Source: Tannockella sp964369175
Lineage (GTDB): Bacteria; Bacillota_I; Bacilli_A; Erysipelotrichales; Coprobacillaceae
Reading direction: 5' to 3'
Length of the DNA: 20,787 nt
NCBI GenBank assembly: GCA_964369175.1
Contig: CAYJEM010000035.1
Span: 1-20,787, forward strand
Positions within the stretch are counted from its first letter, which is position 1. Each line of letters begins with the position of its first letter. The position numbers were made by a program, and so were the translations under genes. The notes under the pieces are model-generated. The model worked only from the letters and a program-made list of their open reading frames with translations, did no database searches and was not told the DNA's origin. Positions 1 to 6,262 of the stretch are shown one piece after another.

Positions 1-398
1 CTCATGGACGTACAAATGGTATCTTATTACCACACGTAATCCGTTATAACGGAACTATCCCAACAAAATTAAACATCTGGCCAAAAATCGAGCATTATCA
101 AGCAGATGTTAAATACATGGAATTAGCTCAATTAATTGGATTAAATCCAAAAACTCCTGAAGAAGGTGTTGCAATGTTCGCTGATGCTTGTGAAAAATTA
201 GTTCAAGCAGTAGGTGTAAGCAGCAACATTAAATCTCAAGGGATTGATGAAGCTACTTGGGAAGAAGCAATTCACAGAATGGCTATGAATGCATATGAAG
301 ATCAATGTACTCCAGCTAACCCAAGAATGCCAATGATTAGTGATATGGAACAAATCTTACGTAACATTTATGCTTACGAAAACAAATTCGCTAAATAA
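1..398 (+). CDS. adhE: Bifunctional acetaldehyde/alcohol dehydrogenase AdhE, C-terminal fragment
   Basis: This is the last ~131 residues of an open frame entering from the left edge (first full codon at base 3). AdhE reduces acetyl-CoA to acetaldehyde and then ethanol with NADH, regenerating NAD+ during fermentation, and usually forms cytoplasmic spirosome filaments. The fragment belongs to the iron-dependent alcohol dehydrogenase half. It opens with HGRTNGILLPHVIRYN, matching the family's HG-x-x-N...VIRYN helix, whose histidine lies in the iron-site region. It ends with DQCTPANPRMPMISDMEQIL, the conserved AdhE tail (DDQCTGANPR in E. coli). A stand-alone iron alcohol dehydrogenase is possible because the N-terminal half is not visible, but the tail is more typical of AdhE. 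The ATG at 117 is an internal methionine, not the start. A terminator follows, so this is the end of its transcript. Confidence 0.88.
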   Translation, partial: HGRTNGILLPHVIRYNGTIPTKLNIWPKIEHYQADVKYMELAQLIGLNPKTPEEGVAMFADACEKLVQAVGVSSNIKSQGIDEATWEEAIHRMAMNAYEDQCTPANPRMPMISDMEQILRNIYAYENKFAK

Positions 399-410
399 TT
401 ATTAAATATT

Positions 411-442
411 AAAGTATCTCATGAAAATGGGGTACTTTTTTT
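411..442 (+). terminator. Intrinsic terminator of adhE
   Basis: A 10-bp stem (411-420 with 429-438, including two G-U pairs) encloses an 8-nt loop and runs directly into a T tract ending at 442. It lies 12 bases after the adhE stop codon. Confidence 0.85.
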
Positions 443-483
443 CATAACAATTAATTATATATAGCGATACAAGTATTAATATG

Positions 484-588
484 TTGAAAGTAATCTTTAT
501 AATTGCATTGAAAGTTTTGTAATGTTTATACTAAAACGATATTTATTGAAAGATGAATATATTTATGTTATTAATAATAACTTTCAAT
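484..588 (+). repeat. ATTGAAAG octamer cluster upstream of dgkA
   Basis: Copies of (A)TTGAAAG occur at 484-490, 507-514 and 545-552, and a perfect reverse complement CTTTCAAT lies at 581-588. The last two form an 8-bp inverted repeat with a 28-nt spacer. The cluster sits in the ~240-base AT-rich gap between the adhE terminator and dgkA, where no gene is visible. It could be a regulator binding array, but chance is possible at this base composition. Confidence 0.3.
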
Positions 589-680
589 TAATACCGAAAT
601 AATAATTATCTACTAAAATAGGATGATTTTTATTTATATATGTGTATAATGAAGTTGTAAATAATAAAAGAGGGATAAAG

Positions 681-1040
681 ATGAAGAAGAATTCATTTAT
701 CAAAAGTCTAGGCTATGCCTTTCAAGGGATTAAAACATGCTTTATTAAGGAACGGAATATGAAGATTCATTACCTAGCGATGATTGTAGTTACCATTGCC
801 GGTTTTGTTTATAAAATAAATAGAACAGAATGGATGTTTTGTATTCTATGTTTTAGTCTTGTAAGTGTAAGTGAAATGATTAATTCAGCAATTGAAATTA
901 ATACGGATTTAACAACAAAAAATATCGATGAACGTGCTAAAAATACAAAAGATATCGCAGCAGGTGCAGTGCTACTTGCAAGTGTTTTTAGTATAATAAT
1001 CGCAATAATGATATTTTCCCCAAAAATTATAGGGAATTAA
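681..1040 (+). CDS. dgkA: Diacylglycerol/undecaprenol kinase (DgkA family)
   Basis: This 119-aa integral membrane kinase phosphorylates a lipid alcohol with ATP. In Gram-positive bacteria the substrate is mostly undecaprenol, feeding the lipid carrier for wall polymers. The family active-site residues are present at the spacing seen in E. coli DgkA: E65-x2-N68-x3-E72 in SEMINSAIE, and K90-D91 in NTKD. Three hydrophobic segments (about 29-46, 50-66 and 94-113) and the usual length of ~120 residues support a full gene. The ATG at 681 is chosen because AAGAGGGA precedes it at good spacing. An in-frame ATG at 642 overlaps a TATAAT (645-650) that is a plausible -10 box, and it lacks a ribosome binding site. 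The common neighbours ybeY and era are absent, so the gene appears to stand alone. No terminator follows it immediately. Confidence 0.93.
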   Translation: MKKNSFIKSLGYAFQGIKTCFIKERNMKIHYLAMIVVTIAGFVYKINRTEWMFCILCFSLVSVSEMINSAIEINTDLTTKNIDERAKNTKDIAAGAVLLASVFSIIIAIMIFSPKIIGN

Positions 1041-1047
1041 CATAAAG

Positions 1048-1084
1048 TTCATATTCAATTCATATTAATCGACTAGGATATAAG
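1048..1084 (+). promoter_or_regulatory. Candidate response-regulator box and promoter for the small RNA
   Basis: Two direct repeats, TTCATATTCAA (1048-1058) and TTCATATTAAT (1059-1069), lie exactly 11 bp apart. This is the spacing of PhoP/PhoB-family (OmpR-type) binding sites, TTnACA-N5-TTnACA. They end 9 bp before a possible -10 element TATAAG (1079-1084), and there is no good -35 hexamer, as expected for a promoter where an activator replaces the -35 contact. The hexamer TTCATA is not identical to the Bacillus Pho-box consensus, so the identity of the regulator is inference. Confidence 0.3.
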
Positions 1085-1090
1085 TGTCGA

Positions 1091-1213
1091 TAGAGGTGTT
1101 AGAATTCCCTCTCCCAAAAGGTTCGATACCATGTCGATAAAGATAATAATAAATACGACTGTTTGCCTCCTCTCCCAATTAAGCAAATAGTCGTATTTAG
1201 TTTATCTTTTTTT
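1091..1213 (+). ncRNA. Candidate small regulatory RNA with C-rich loops
   Basis: No reading frame fills 1041-1272, yet the stretch is strongly structured and ends in a terminator. From a predicted start near 1091 the RNA would be about 120 nt. A 5' hairpin pairs AGAGG (1092-1096) with CCTCT (1108-1112). A 3' hairpin presents a C-rich 16-nt loop. The decamer CCTCTCCCAA occurs twice (1108-1117 and 1169-1178), the second time wholly in that loop. Such pyrimidine motifs are complementary to Shine-Dalgarno sequences and are typical of Gram-positive trans-acting small RNAs of the RsaE/RoxS or FsrA style. It could instead be a long leader or a 3'-UTR-derived RNA of dgkA. No named RNA family is recognised. 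Confidence 0.45.
1139..1213 (+). terminator. Strong intrinsic terminator of the candidate small RNA
   Basis: A 16-bp stem (1151-1166 with 1183-1198, one G-U pair) is continued outward, past a small internal loop, by AAAGATAA (1139-1146) pairing with TTATCTTT (1202-1209). The T run extends to 1213. The 16-nt loop (1167-1182) carries CTCCTCTCCC. Confidence 0.8.
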
Positions 1214-1224
1214 AAAACTTCTTT

Positions 1225-1253
1225 TTGTATATTCATAGTGGTTATGATAAAAT
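1225..1253 (+). promoter_or_regulatory. Promoter of ispF-gltX
   Basis: TTGTAT (1225-1230) is followed after 17 bp by the extended -10 TGaTAAAAT (1245-1253). Transcription would start near 1260, so the leader before the TTG start codon is only about a dozen bases. The promoter lies inside the longer frame that could be read from 1225, which argues against that longer start. Confidence 0.55.
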
Positions 1254-1272
1254 AGCCGTGGAGGTGATTTCA

Positions 1273-1752
1273 TTGTTTTTAATTGGTCAGTCAGTAGATA
1301 TTCATCAGCTTGTAGAGGGTAGAAAACTAATTATTGGTGGTGTCGAAATACCATATCATAAAGGTTTACTTGGACACAGTGATGCCGATGTATTATTACA
1401 TGCAATAATTGAAAGTATTATAGGTGCTCTAGGACTTGGTGATATTGGAAAACACTTTAGCGATAAAGATGATGCTTTTAAAGGTATTTCATCGTTAGTA
1501 TTACTAGAGAAGACTTATGAAATGATGAAGAATGAAGGGTACCAAATTCAAAATATTGATTCAATTATAATGGTTGAACAACCTCATATGGCACCTCATA
1601 TCGCACAAATGAAAAAAAATGTAAGTTCAATTTTATGTTGTGATATAAATCGAGTGAATATAAAAGCAACACGTGGTGAAAAACTAGGGTGGATTGGTGA
1701 AGGTCTAGGAATTCAAGCACAGTGTGTAACATTATTAAAGAAAGAAGGATAA
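1273..1752 (+). CDS. ispF: 2-C-methyl-D-erythritol 2,4-cyclodiphosphate synthase
   Basis: IspF cyclises CDP-methylerythritol 2-phosphate to ME-cPP with release of CMP, in the non-mevalonate isoprenoid pathway. At 159 aa the gene has the family's normal length (158 in B. subtilis). It shows the metal ligands D9-x-H11 (in SVDIHQL) and H43 (in HSDADVLLHA), the signature GGVEIPYHKGLLGHSDAD, and the block KATRGEKLGWIG. In the last block the common TTTE or TTSE becomes TRGE. The TTG at 1273 is taken as start because GGAGGTGA (1260-1267) precedes it and the protein then begins FLIGQSVDIH as in the family. A TTG 16 codons upstream (1225) is the promoter -35 box. gltX follows 4 bases later, the conserved Firmicute ispF-gltX pairing. 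Confidence 0.93.
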   Translation: MFLIGQSVDIHQLVEGRKLIIGGVEIPYHKGLLGHSDADVLLHAIIESIIGALGLGDIGKHFSDKDDAFKGISSLVLLEKTYEMMKNEGYQIQNIDSIIMVEQPHMAPHIAQMKKNVSSILCCDINRVNIKATRGEKLGWIGEGLGIQAQCVTLLKKEG

Positions 1753-1756
1753 ATGA

Positions 1757-3187
1757 ATGGAAAAAGTAAGAGTACGTTATGCCCCAAGTCCAACTGGGCA
1801 ATTACATATAGGTGGAGCTAGAACAGCATTGTTCAACTATTTATTTGCACGTCATCATGGTGGAGATTTTATTTTTCGTTTAGAAGATACAGATATCGAA
1901 AGAAATATTGAAGGCGGAGAAGCTAGCCAATTAGAAAACTTAGAGTGGTTAGGAATTATTCCTGATGAATCACCAGTAAACCCAAACCCTAAATATGCAC
2001 CATATCGTCAAATGGAAAGATTGGATATCTATCGTGAGATAACAAATCAATTATTAGAAAAAGGATATGCATATAAATGTTATTGTACGTCAGAAGAATT
2101 AGAGGCAGAACACACTCGCCAAAGTGAAGCTGGTATTGCACCTATGTATAATCGTAAATGTAGTGAGCTCTCAAAAGAAGAGGTATGTAAAAATGATGCA
2201 GAAGGAAAACCTTACACTATTCGTGTACGTGTTCCTGAAGGAAAGACATATCAATTTGAAGATATGATACGTGGAACTGTATCCTTTGAATCCAAAGATA
2301 TAGGTGACTGGGTACTGGTAAAAGCTAATGGTATCCCAACATATAATTACGCAGTTGTAGTTGATGACTATACGATGGAAATTTCTCATGTGTTTAGAGG
2401 AGAAGAACATATTAGTAATACGCCTAAACAATTAATGATTTATGATATGCTTGGGTGGACACCACCGACATATGGTCATATGACATTAATTGTTAATGAA
2501 CAAAGAAAGAAATTATCAAAACGTGATGAAACGATTATGCAGTTTGTTTCTCAATATAAAGAAGAAGGTTATTTGCCTGATGCAATGTTCAACTTTATGG
2601 CATTGCTTGGTTGGTCGCCAGAAGGTGAAGAAGAGATTTTTAGTCATGATCAATTAGTATCTATTTTTGATGAAAAACGTTTGTCAAAATCACCATCAAT
2701 GTTTGATAAAAACAAATTAGTATGGGTAAATAATCGTTATATCAAAGATATGCCATTAGAAGAAGTTGTAGCATTATGTAAACCATTTTTAGATGAAGCA
2801 TATGATTTAACAAATGTATCTGATACTTGGATTACATCATTAATTAGTGTCTATCATGAACAATTATCATATGGTAAAGAAATTGTTGATCTAGTACAGT
2901 TATTCTTTAGTGATGAATTGTCATTAGATGAGGAAGCAAGTGAGTTCATGAAACAAGATGGTATTGATAATACTTTAGCAGTATTTAAAAATAAAATTGA
3001 AGAACTTGATGTGCTTACAAGAGAAAATGTTCAAGGTGCTATAAAAGCAACACAAAAAGAAGCAGGAGCAAAAGGGAAAATGTTATTTATGCCATTACGT
3101 ATTGCAACTACTGGTATTATGCATGGTCCAGATCTTGCAAGTTCGATTGCTTTACTTGGAAAAGATAAAATATTACAAAGACTATAA
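1757..3187 (+). CDS. gltX: Glutamyl-tRNA synthetase
   Basis: This cytoplasmic class I aminoacyl-tRNA synthetase charges tRNA-Glu (and tRNA-Gln where an amidotransferase pathway is used). The HIGH-type motif HIGG (17-20, in PSPTGQLHIGGARTALFN) and the KMSKS-type motif KLSKR (252-256) are both present. C108-x-C110 and C135 match the spacing of three zinc ligands of the E. coli enzyme; the fourth is not obvious. The anticodon-binding C-terminal half ends normally (KGKMLFMPLRIATTG). Its 476 residues are close to the usual 465-490. The start at 1757 has GAAGGA eight bases upstream. An ATG at 1753 is out of frame. It is cotranscribed with ispF and ends in its own terminator. No T-box element lies upstream. 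Confidence 0.97.
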   Translation: MEKVRVRYAPSPTGQLHIGGARTALFNYLFARHHGGDFIFRLEDTDIERNIEGGEASQLENLEWLGIIPDESPVNPNPKYAPYRQMERLDIYREITNQLLEKGYAYKCYCTSEELEAEHTRQSEAGIAPMYNRKCSELSKEEVCKNDAEGKPYTIRVRVPEGKTYQFEDMIRGTVSFESKDIGDWVLVKANGIPTYNYAVVVDDYTMEISHVFRGEEHISNTPKQLMIYDMLGWTPPTYGHMTLIVNEQRKKLSKRDETIMQFVSQYKEEGYLPDAMFNFMALLGWSPEGEEEIFSHDQLVSIFDEKRLSKSPSMFDKNKLVWVNNRYIKDMPLEEVVALCKPFLDEAYDLTNVSDTWITSLISVYHEQLSYGKEIVDLVQLFFSDELSLDEEASEFMKQDGIDNTLAVFKNKIEELDVLTRENVQGAIKATQKEAGAKGKMLFMPLRIATTGIMHGPDLASSIALLGKDKILQRL

Positions 3188-3211
3188 TAGGGAGATTATC
3201 CCTATTTTTTT
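3186..3211 (+). terminator. Intrinsic terminator of ispF-gltX
   Basis: A 7-bp stem AATAGGG (3186-3192) with CCCTATT (3200-3206), a 7-nt loop, and a T run to 3211. It overlaps the last bases of the gltX stop codon. Confidence 0.75.
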
Positions 3212-3271
3212 ATATAAAATAGTGTATTTATACAATGTTTTTATAGTATAATATAGACAGGAGGAATGTAT

Positions 3272-4051
3272 ATGAAAGATAAAATAATAGCAGCAATAAC
3301 AGCTTTATTTATTTTTGTAGGTAGTTTTACTACTTTTTTTGCATTGAATATACCTCCATTGAAACTTAAAAAAGATCTATTTGTATATGAATATGGAGTA
3401 GAAGAAGTATCTATTGATCCGGCGACATATATTACGGGTAGTGATGTTGTCGTGCAATCAGCACAATTAAATTTAGCAGATGTAAAAAATGAAATTGGTT
3501 TATATAAAGCAAGTATTACGTACTTAAATGAAGAATACCCATTCTATATTAAGATTGTTGATACGACAAAACCGGTTACTAAATTAAAACAGGTACAGGT
3601 TAATGTGACTATTAATTCTATAGTTGTAGCTAAAGATTTACTTGTTGAAATTGAAGATAATTCAGAGAGTGTTGTATACTTTGTTGATGATGAAGAATAT
3701 GTAACTCAAAAGCAGTATCCAATAGCAGGGACGTATGTAGAAAATATTGTTGTTGTTGATAGTTCAAATAATTCATCAGCCCAATTGCGTGTTAAAATTG
3801 TAGTTGGAGAAAATAATATTATTCCAATTTTATATGGAATTGATGATGTTACAATATCATCAGGAGAGGAATTTGATCCATTAGAAGGAGTACGCGCAAG
3901 TGATGGAAAAGGAATAGATATTACTAGTGATATAAAGATAATCAGTAATGATATAAATATTGATGAACCTGGAATTTATGAGGTGATTTATTCAGTAACT
4001 AACCAACAAAATAATAATATTCAAAGAACAAGAAAGATAACTGTAGAATAG
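3272..4051 (+). CDS. Exported protein with Ig-like (DUF5011-type) domains
   Basis: A 259-aa protein with an N-terminal signal or membrane anchor (about 5-24) and an extracytoplasmic region of three apparent Ig-like beta domains: about 29-96 (ending YIKIVDTTKP), 97-178, and 180-259. The last resembles DUF5011/bacterial Ig modules (EEFDPLEGVRASDGKG...GIYEVIYSVT). No sorting signal or catalytic motif is seen. The ATG at 3272 is chosen because AGGAGG (3259-3264) precedes it by seven bases; the in-frame ATG at 3266 is too close. A TATAAT (3247-3252) is a likely -10. It heads an operon with the rhomboid (7-base gap) and YaiI. Its first domain is a recognisable relative of the first gene of the Tad-like locus at 7490, sharing F-V-x-E-Y-G, IGxYxA and DTTKP. 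The exact role is unknown. Confidence 0.75.
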   Translation: MKDKIIAAITALFIFVGSFTTFFALNIPPLKLKKDLFVYEYGVEEVSIDPATYITGSDVVVQSAQLNLADVKNEIGLYKASITYLNEEYPFYIKIVDTTKPVTKLKQVQVNVTINSIVVAKDLLVEIEDNSESVVYFVDDEEYVTQKQYPIAGTYVENIVVVDSSNNSSAQLRVKIVVGENNIIPILYGIDDVTISSGEEFDPLEGVRASDGKGIDITSDIKIISNDINIDEPGIYEVIYSVTNQQNNNIQRTRKITVE

Positions 4052-4058
4052 GGAAGAT

Positions 4059-4607
4059 ATGATAACAATAGGTATTATAGTAATAAGTATCACAATCTCG
4101 TTATTTGCGATATGTGATGCAAGAAAAATAGGTAGGGAAAAGGCAGCAATAAAATATGGTGGATTATATCTTCCTAAAATTAATGGTGAAAGGCAATGTT
4201 GGAGATTATTAATATGTAATTTTGTACATGTTGATGTTACGCATTTAATAGGAAACTGTATTGCTCTAGCATCACTAGGAACAATATTAGAGCAAATTCA
4301 AGGACCAGTTCAGTATATGTGGTTACTAGTTGTGTCAATTTCATGTACGTCGTTATTTTGTTATTTGCTACAAGATAAAAATACGATTACTGTAGGTGCT
4401 AGTGGAATGTTTTATGGTTTACTTGGTATGATATTTGTATATGGTATTGCTGATTATCGCCAATATGAAGTTTTACTATTACGTTGTATTTTGATGATTA
4501 TTGTCAATATTGTTATTACAATAGTAGGTCCAAATATTTCTAAGTATGGTCATATTGGTGGTGCTATTGGAGGAATCCTCTATTCCTTAGCAGTTTTGAG
4601 GATATAG
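4059..4607 (+). CDS. Rhomboid-family intramembrane serine protease
   Basis: A 182-aa polytopic membrane protein. Rhomboids cleave transmembrane segments of other proteins within the bilayer, using a serine-histidine dyad. The catalytic serine is S115 in GASG (113-116) and the histidine is H165 in GHIGGAIGG. The oxyanion-side motif H57-x4-H62-x3-N66 matches GlpG H145, H150 and N154. It is a minimal six-helix form without extra domains. GGGAAGA precedes the ATG. It sits directly downstream of an exported Ig-like protein and one base before yaiI. A role in processing the neighbouring anchored protein is possible but is inference from position only. Confidence 0.9.
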   Translation: MITIGIIVISITISLFAICDARKIGREKAAIKYGGLYLPKINGERQCWRLLICNFVHVDVTHLIGNCIALASLGTILEQIQGPVQYMWLLVVSISCTSLFCYLLQDKNTITVGASGMFYGLLGMIFVYGIADYRQYEVLLLRCILMIIVNIVITIVGPNISKYGHIGGAIGGILYSLAVLRI

Positions 4608-4608
4608 T

Positions 4609-5043
4609 ATGAGAATACTTGTAGATGGTGATGGGTGCCCATCACGTGATAAAATTGCAGATGTAGCAAAAACAAATCACATTGAAATGTTATTTTTTTG
4701 CGACTATAGTCATGTAGTTGAGGATATGCGTTATACAACAATACTTGTTTCTGTGGGAAAAGATAGTGTAGACTATCAAATATTAAAATACGCCAAGTTC
4801 GGTGATGTTGTTATAACACAAGATTATGGTCTTGCTGGAATGTTATTGATTAAAGGTGTTTATGTCATTCACACATCAGGTAAAATGATTGATAGTGATA
4901 ATATTGATGGATTACTTTTACAAAGACATGTTAGTGCTAAAAATCGAAAACAAGGATTTAAAACAAAACATAAAAAACGAAGCAAAGAACAAGATACTTT
5001 GCTTATCGATAATTTAATTAAATTATGTAATCAAGCCATCTAA
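4609..5043 (+). CDS. YaiI/YqxD family (DUF188, UPF0178) protein
   Basis: A 144-aa PIN-like fold protein of uncharacterised biochemical role. The family signature is clear: ILVDGDGCPSRDKI at the N-terminus, D54-Y-Q-I-L-K, DVVITQDYGLAGMLL in the middle, and the basic block KNRKQGFKTKHKKRSK near the C-terminus. The acidic residues D6, D8 and D77 would fit a metal-dependent nuclease site, but activity is not established for the family. The ATG follows the rhomboid stop after one base, and GAGG lies at suitable spacing inside the rhomboid gene, so translation is probably coupled. It is the last gene of its operon. Confidence 0.9.
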   Translation: MRILVDGDGCPSRDKIADVAKTNHIEMLFFCDYSHVVEDMRYTTILVSVGKDSVDYQILKYAKFGDVVITQDYGLAGMLLIKGVYVIHTSGKMIDSDNIDGLLLQRHVSAKNRKQGFKTKHKKRSKEQDTLLIDNLIKLCNQAI

Positions 5044-5056
5044 CATGGCTTTTTTT
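5033..5056 (+). terminator. Intrinsic terminator after the YaiI-family gene
   Basis: A 7-bp stem AAGCCAT (5033-5039) with ATGGCTT (5045-5051), a 5-nt loop and a T run to 5056. It overlaps the stop codon at 5041-5043. Confidence 0.85.
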
Positions 5057-5106
5057 ATGGAACAAATTTGGGATTATAAATACAATAAAAGCGGGTATAA
5101 TAATAG

Positions 5107-5148
5107 TGTCAAAATAGTGTTGACATTGGTTATTGCTTTTATTAAACT
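5107..5148 (+). promoter_or_regulatory. Promoter with overlapping inverted repeat, upstream of HAD phosphatase
   Basis: A consensus TTGACA (5120-5125) lies 17 bp from TAAACT (5143-5148). The -35 is also the right arm of an inverted repeat, TGTCAA (5107-5112) with TTGACA, spaced by 7 bp. A repressor bound there would block the -35. The regulator is unknown. Confidence 0.55.
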
Positions 5149-5172
5149 ATTACCTATATAAAGGAGTACAGT

Positions 5173-5991
5173 ATGAAATATAAAGCAATAGCACTAGATT
5201 TAGATGGCACATTAATGAATAGTCAAAAGAAAATGATGCCTAAAACAAGAGAATTATTAAAAGAACTTTCTAAAAAAGGAATTACTATTATCCTTGCATC
5301 TGGAAGACCCACTCCAGGTATGAAAAAAGAATGGTTAGAATTAGAATTAGATAAAAATGGTGGGTACATTGTATCTTATAATGGTGCTAATGTAATGGAT
5401 CCTAAGTCTGGAGAAATCATTTACAACAAAATCCTTGAACCAAAAATGGCACATGATATTTACATGCGTGCAAAAGAGTTCAATCTTGCAGTAATGACAT
5501 ATGATGATAAAGTAATATTAACTGAAGATGACGAAGATTACTATGTTATCCGTGAAGGAGATACAACTGCAATGGAAGTAGTACATGTTGACTCATTTGT
5601 TGATACTATTACTTTTAATATTAATAAAGTATTATTGACTGGTACGCCAGAACATGCTGCTAAAGTGCTTGATGAATTTAAAGCGCCATATGGCGATACA
5701 TTAAGTATTTATCGTTCTGCACCTTACTTTATTGAAGTCATGGCAAATGGAATTGATAAAGCAATTTCTTTAGAAAAAGTTATTAATCATTTAGGTATTT
5801 TGCAAAGTGAATTAATAGCTTTTGGTGATGGGTATAATGATTTAAGTATGATTGAATTTGCTGGTATGGGTGTTGCAATGGATAATGCAGTTCAAGAAGT
5901 AAAAGATCGCGCTAAAGGGCATACAGCTAGTAATGATGATGAAGGGATTTACAATTTTTTAACAATTTTACAAGAAAAAGGTGAGATTTAA
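5173..5991 (+). CDS. Cof-type HAD phosphatase (HAD-IIB, YidA-like)
   Basis: A 272-aa cytoplasmic hydrolase that removes phosphate from small sugar or nucleotide phosphates through a phospho-aspartate intermediate. Motif I is DLDGT with D9 and D11, motif II is S43 in LASGRP, motif III is K196 in GIDKAISL, and motif IV is GDGYND (218-223). The insert between about 85 and 190 is the HAD-IIB cap. Family members are promiscuous, so the substrate cannot be read from sequence. AAGGAG precedes the ATG. The stop codon overlaps the start of the next small gene by one base (TAATG), so the two are translationally coupled. Confidence 0.92.
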   Translation: MKYKAIALDLDGTLMNSQKKMMPKTRELLKELSKKGITIILASGRPTPGMKKEWLELELDKNGGYIVSYNGANVMDPKSGEIIYNKILEPKMAHDIYMRAKEFNLAVMTYDDKVILTEDDEDYYVIREGDTTAMEVVHVDSFVDTITFNINKVLLTGTPEHAAKVLDEFKAPYGDTLSIYRSAPYFIEVMANGIDKAISLEKVINHLGILQSELIAFGDGYNDLSMIEFAGMGVAMDNAVQEVKDRAKGHTASNDDEGIYNFLTILQEKGEI

Positions 5992-6170
5992 TGTTACCAA
6001 ATGATGAAATGATGCTTATAAGTTTTATTAATACAAAGCTAAGAGATGATGATATGTCACTAGAAACAATTATTGAAGTAAATAGTGGTAATATCGATGA
6101 AGTCCAATTAAAGCTATCGAATGCTGGATATTATTACGATGCAGAACATAATCAACTAAAAAAACAGTAA
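5991..6170 (+). CDS. Small DUF4250 family protein
   Basis: A 59-aa frame beginning MLPNDEMMLISFINTKLRD, which matches the opening of the DUF4250 family (MLPNDPxMLLSxxNxKLRD), and ending with GYYYDAEHNQ, matching the family's (G)Y-x-YD-x-x-x-NQF tail. The function is unknown; it is probably a small helical cytoplasmic protein. The ATG overlaps the last base of the HAD stop codon and uses GGTGA inside that gene as its ribosome binding site. It ends just before a terminator, so it closes a two-gene operon. It is short enough to be missed by gene callers. Confidence 0.85.
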   Translation: MLPNDEMMLISFINTKLRDDDMSLETIIEVNSGNIDEVQLKLSNAGYYYDAEHNQLKKQ

Positions 6171-6216
6171 AAAATACCGATTCGTGGTCTATTTCCATAA
6201 ATCGGTGTTTTAATTT
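6171..6216 (+). terminator. Intrinsic terminator after the DUF4250 gene
   Basis: A 12-bp stem (6171-6182 with 6200-6211, one G-T pair) with a 17-nt loop. The right arm itself ends in TTTT and AATTT follows. The weak T tract may make it leaky or bidirectional. Confidence 0.7.
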
Positions 6217-6228
6217 ATTATTTAAATA

Positions 6229-6237
6229 TGATATACT
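6229..6237 (+). promoter_or_regulatory. Extended -10 promoter of ilvA
   Basis: TGaTATACT is an extended -10, 25 bases before the ilvA ATG. The -35 position (6209-6214, TTTAAT) is weak. Confidence 0.45.
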
Positions 6238-6262
6238 TTAGAGTAATAAAAGGGGTGGGGAT

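Noticed and set aside
642..680. ATG at 642 as the dgkA start
   Set aside because: It has no ribosome binding site and overlaps a TATAAT box. The ATG at 681 has AAGAGGGA and gives the family's normal length.
1119..1132. GGTTCGATACC as a tRNA T-arm
   Set aside because: No acceptor stem, D-arm or anticodon arm can be built around it. It is only a small local palindrome.
1040..1272. T-box or other known riboswitch upstream of ispF-gltX
   Set aside because: No T-box sequence (AGGGTGGNACCGCG type) or other riboswitch core is present. A terminator followed by a separate promoter separates this segment from ispF.
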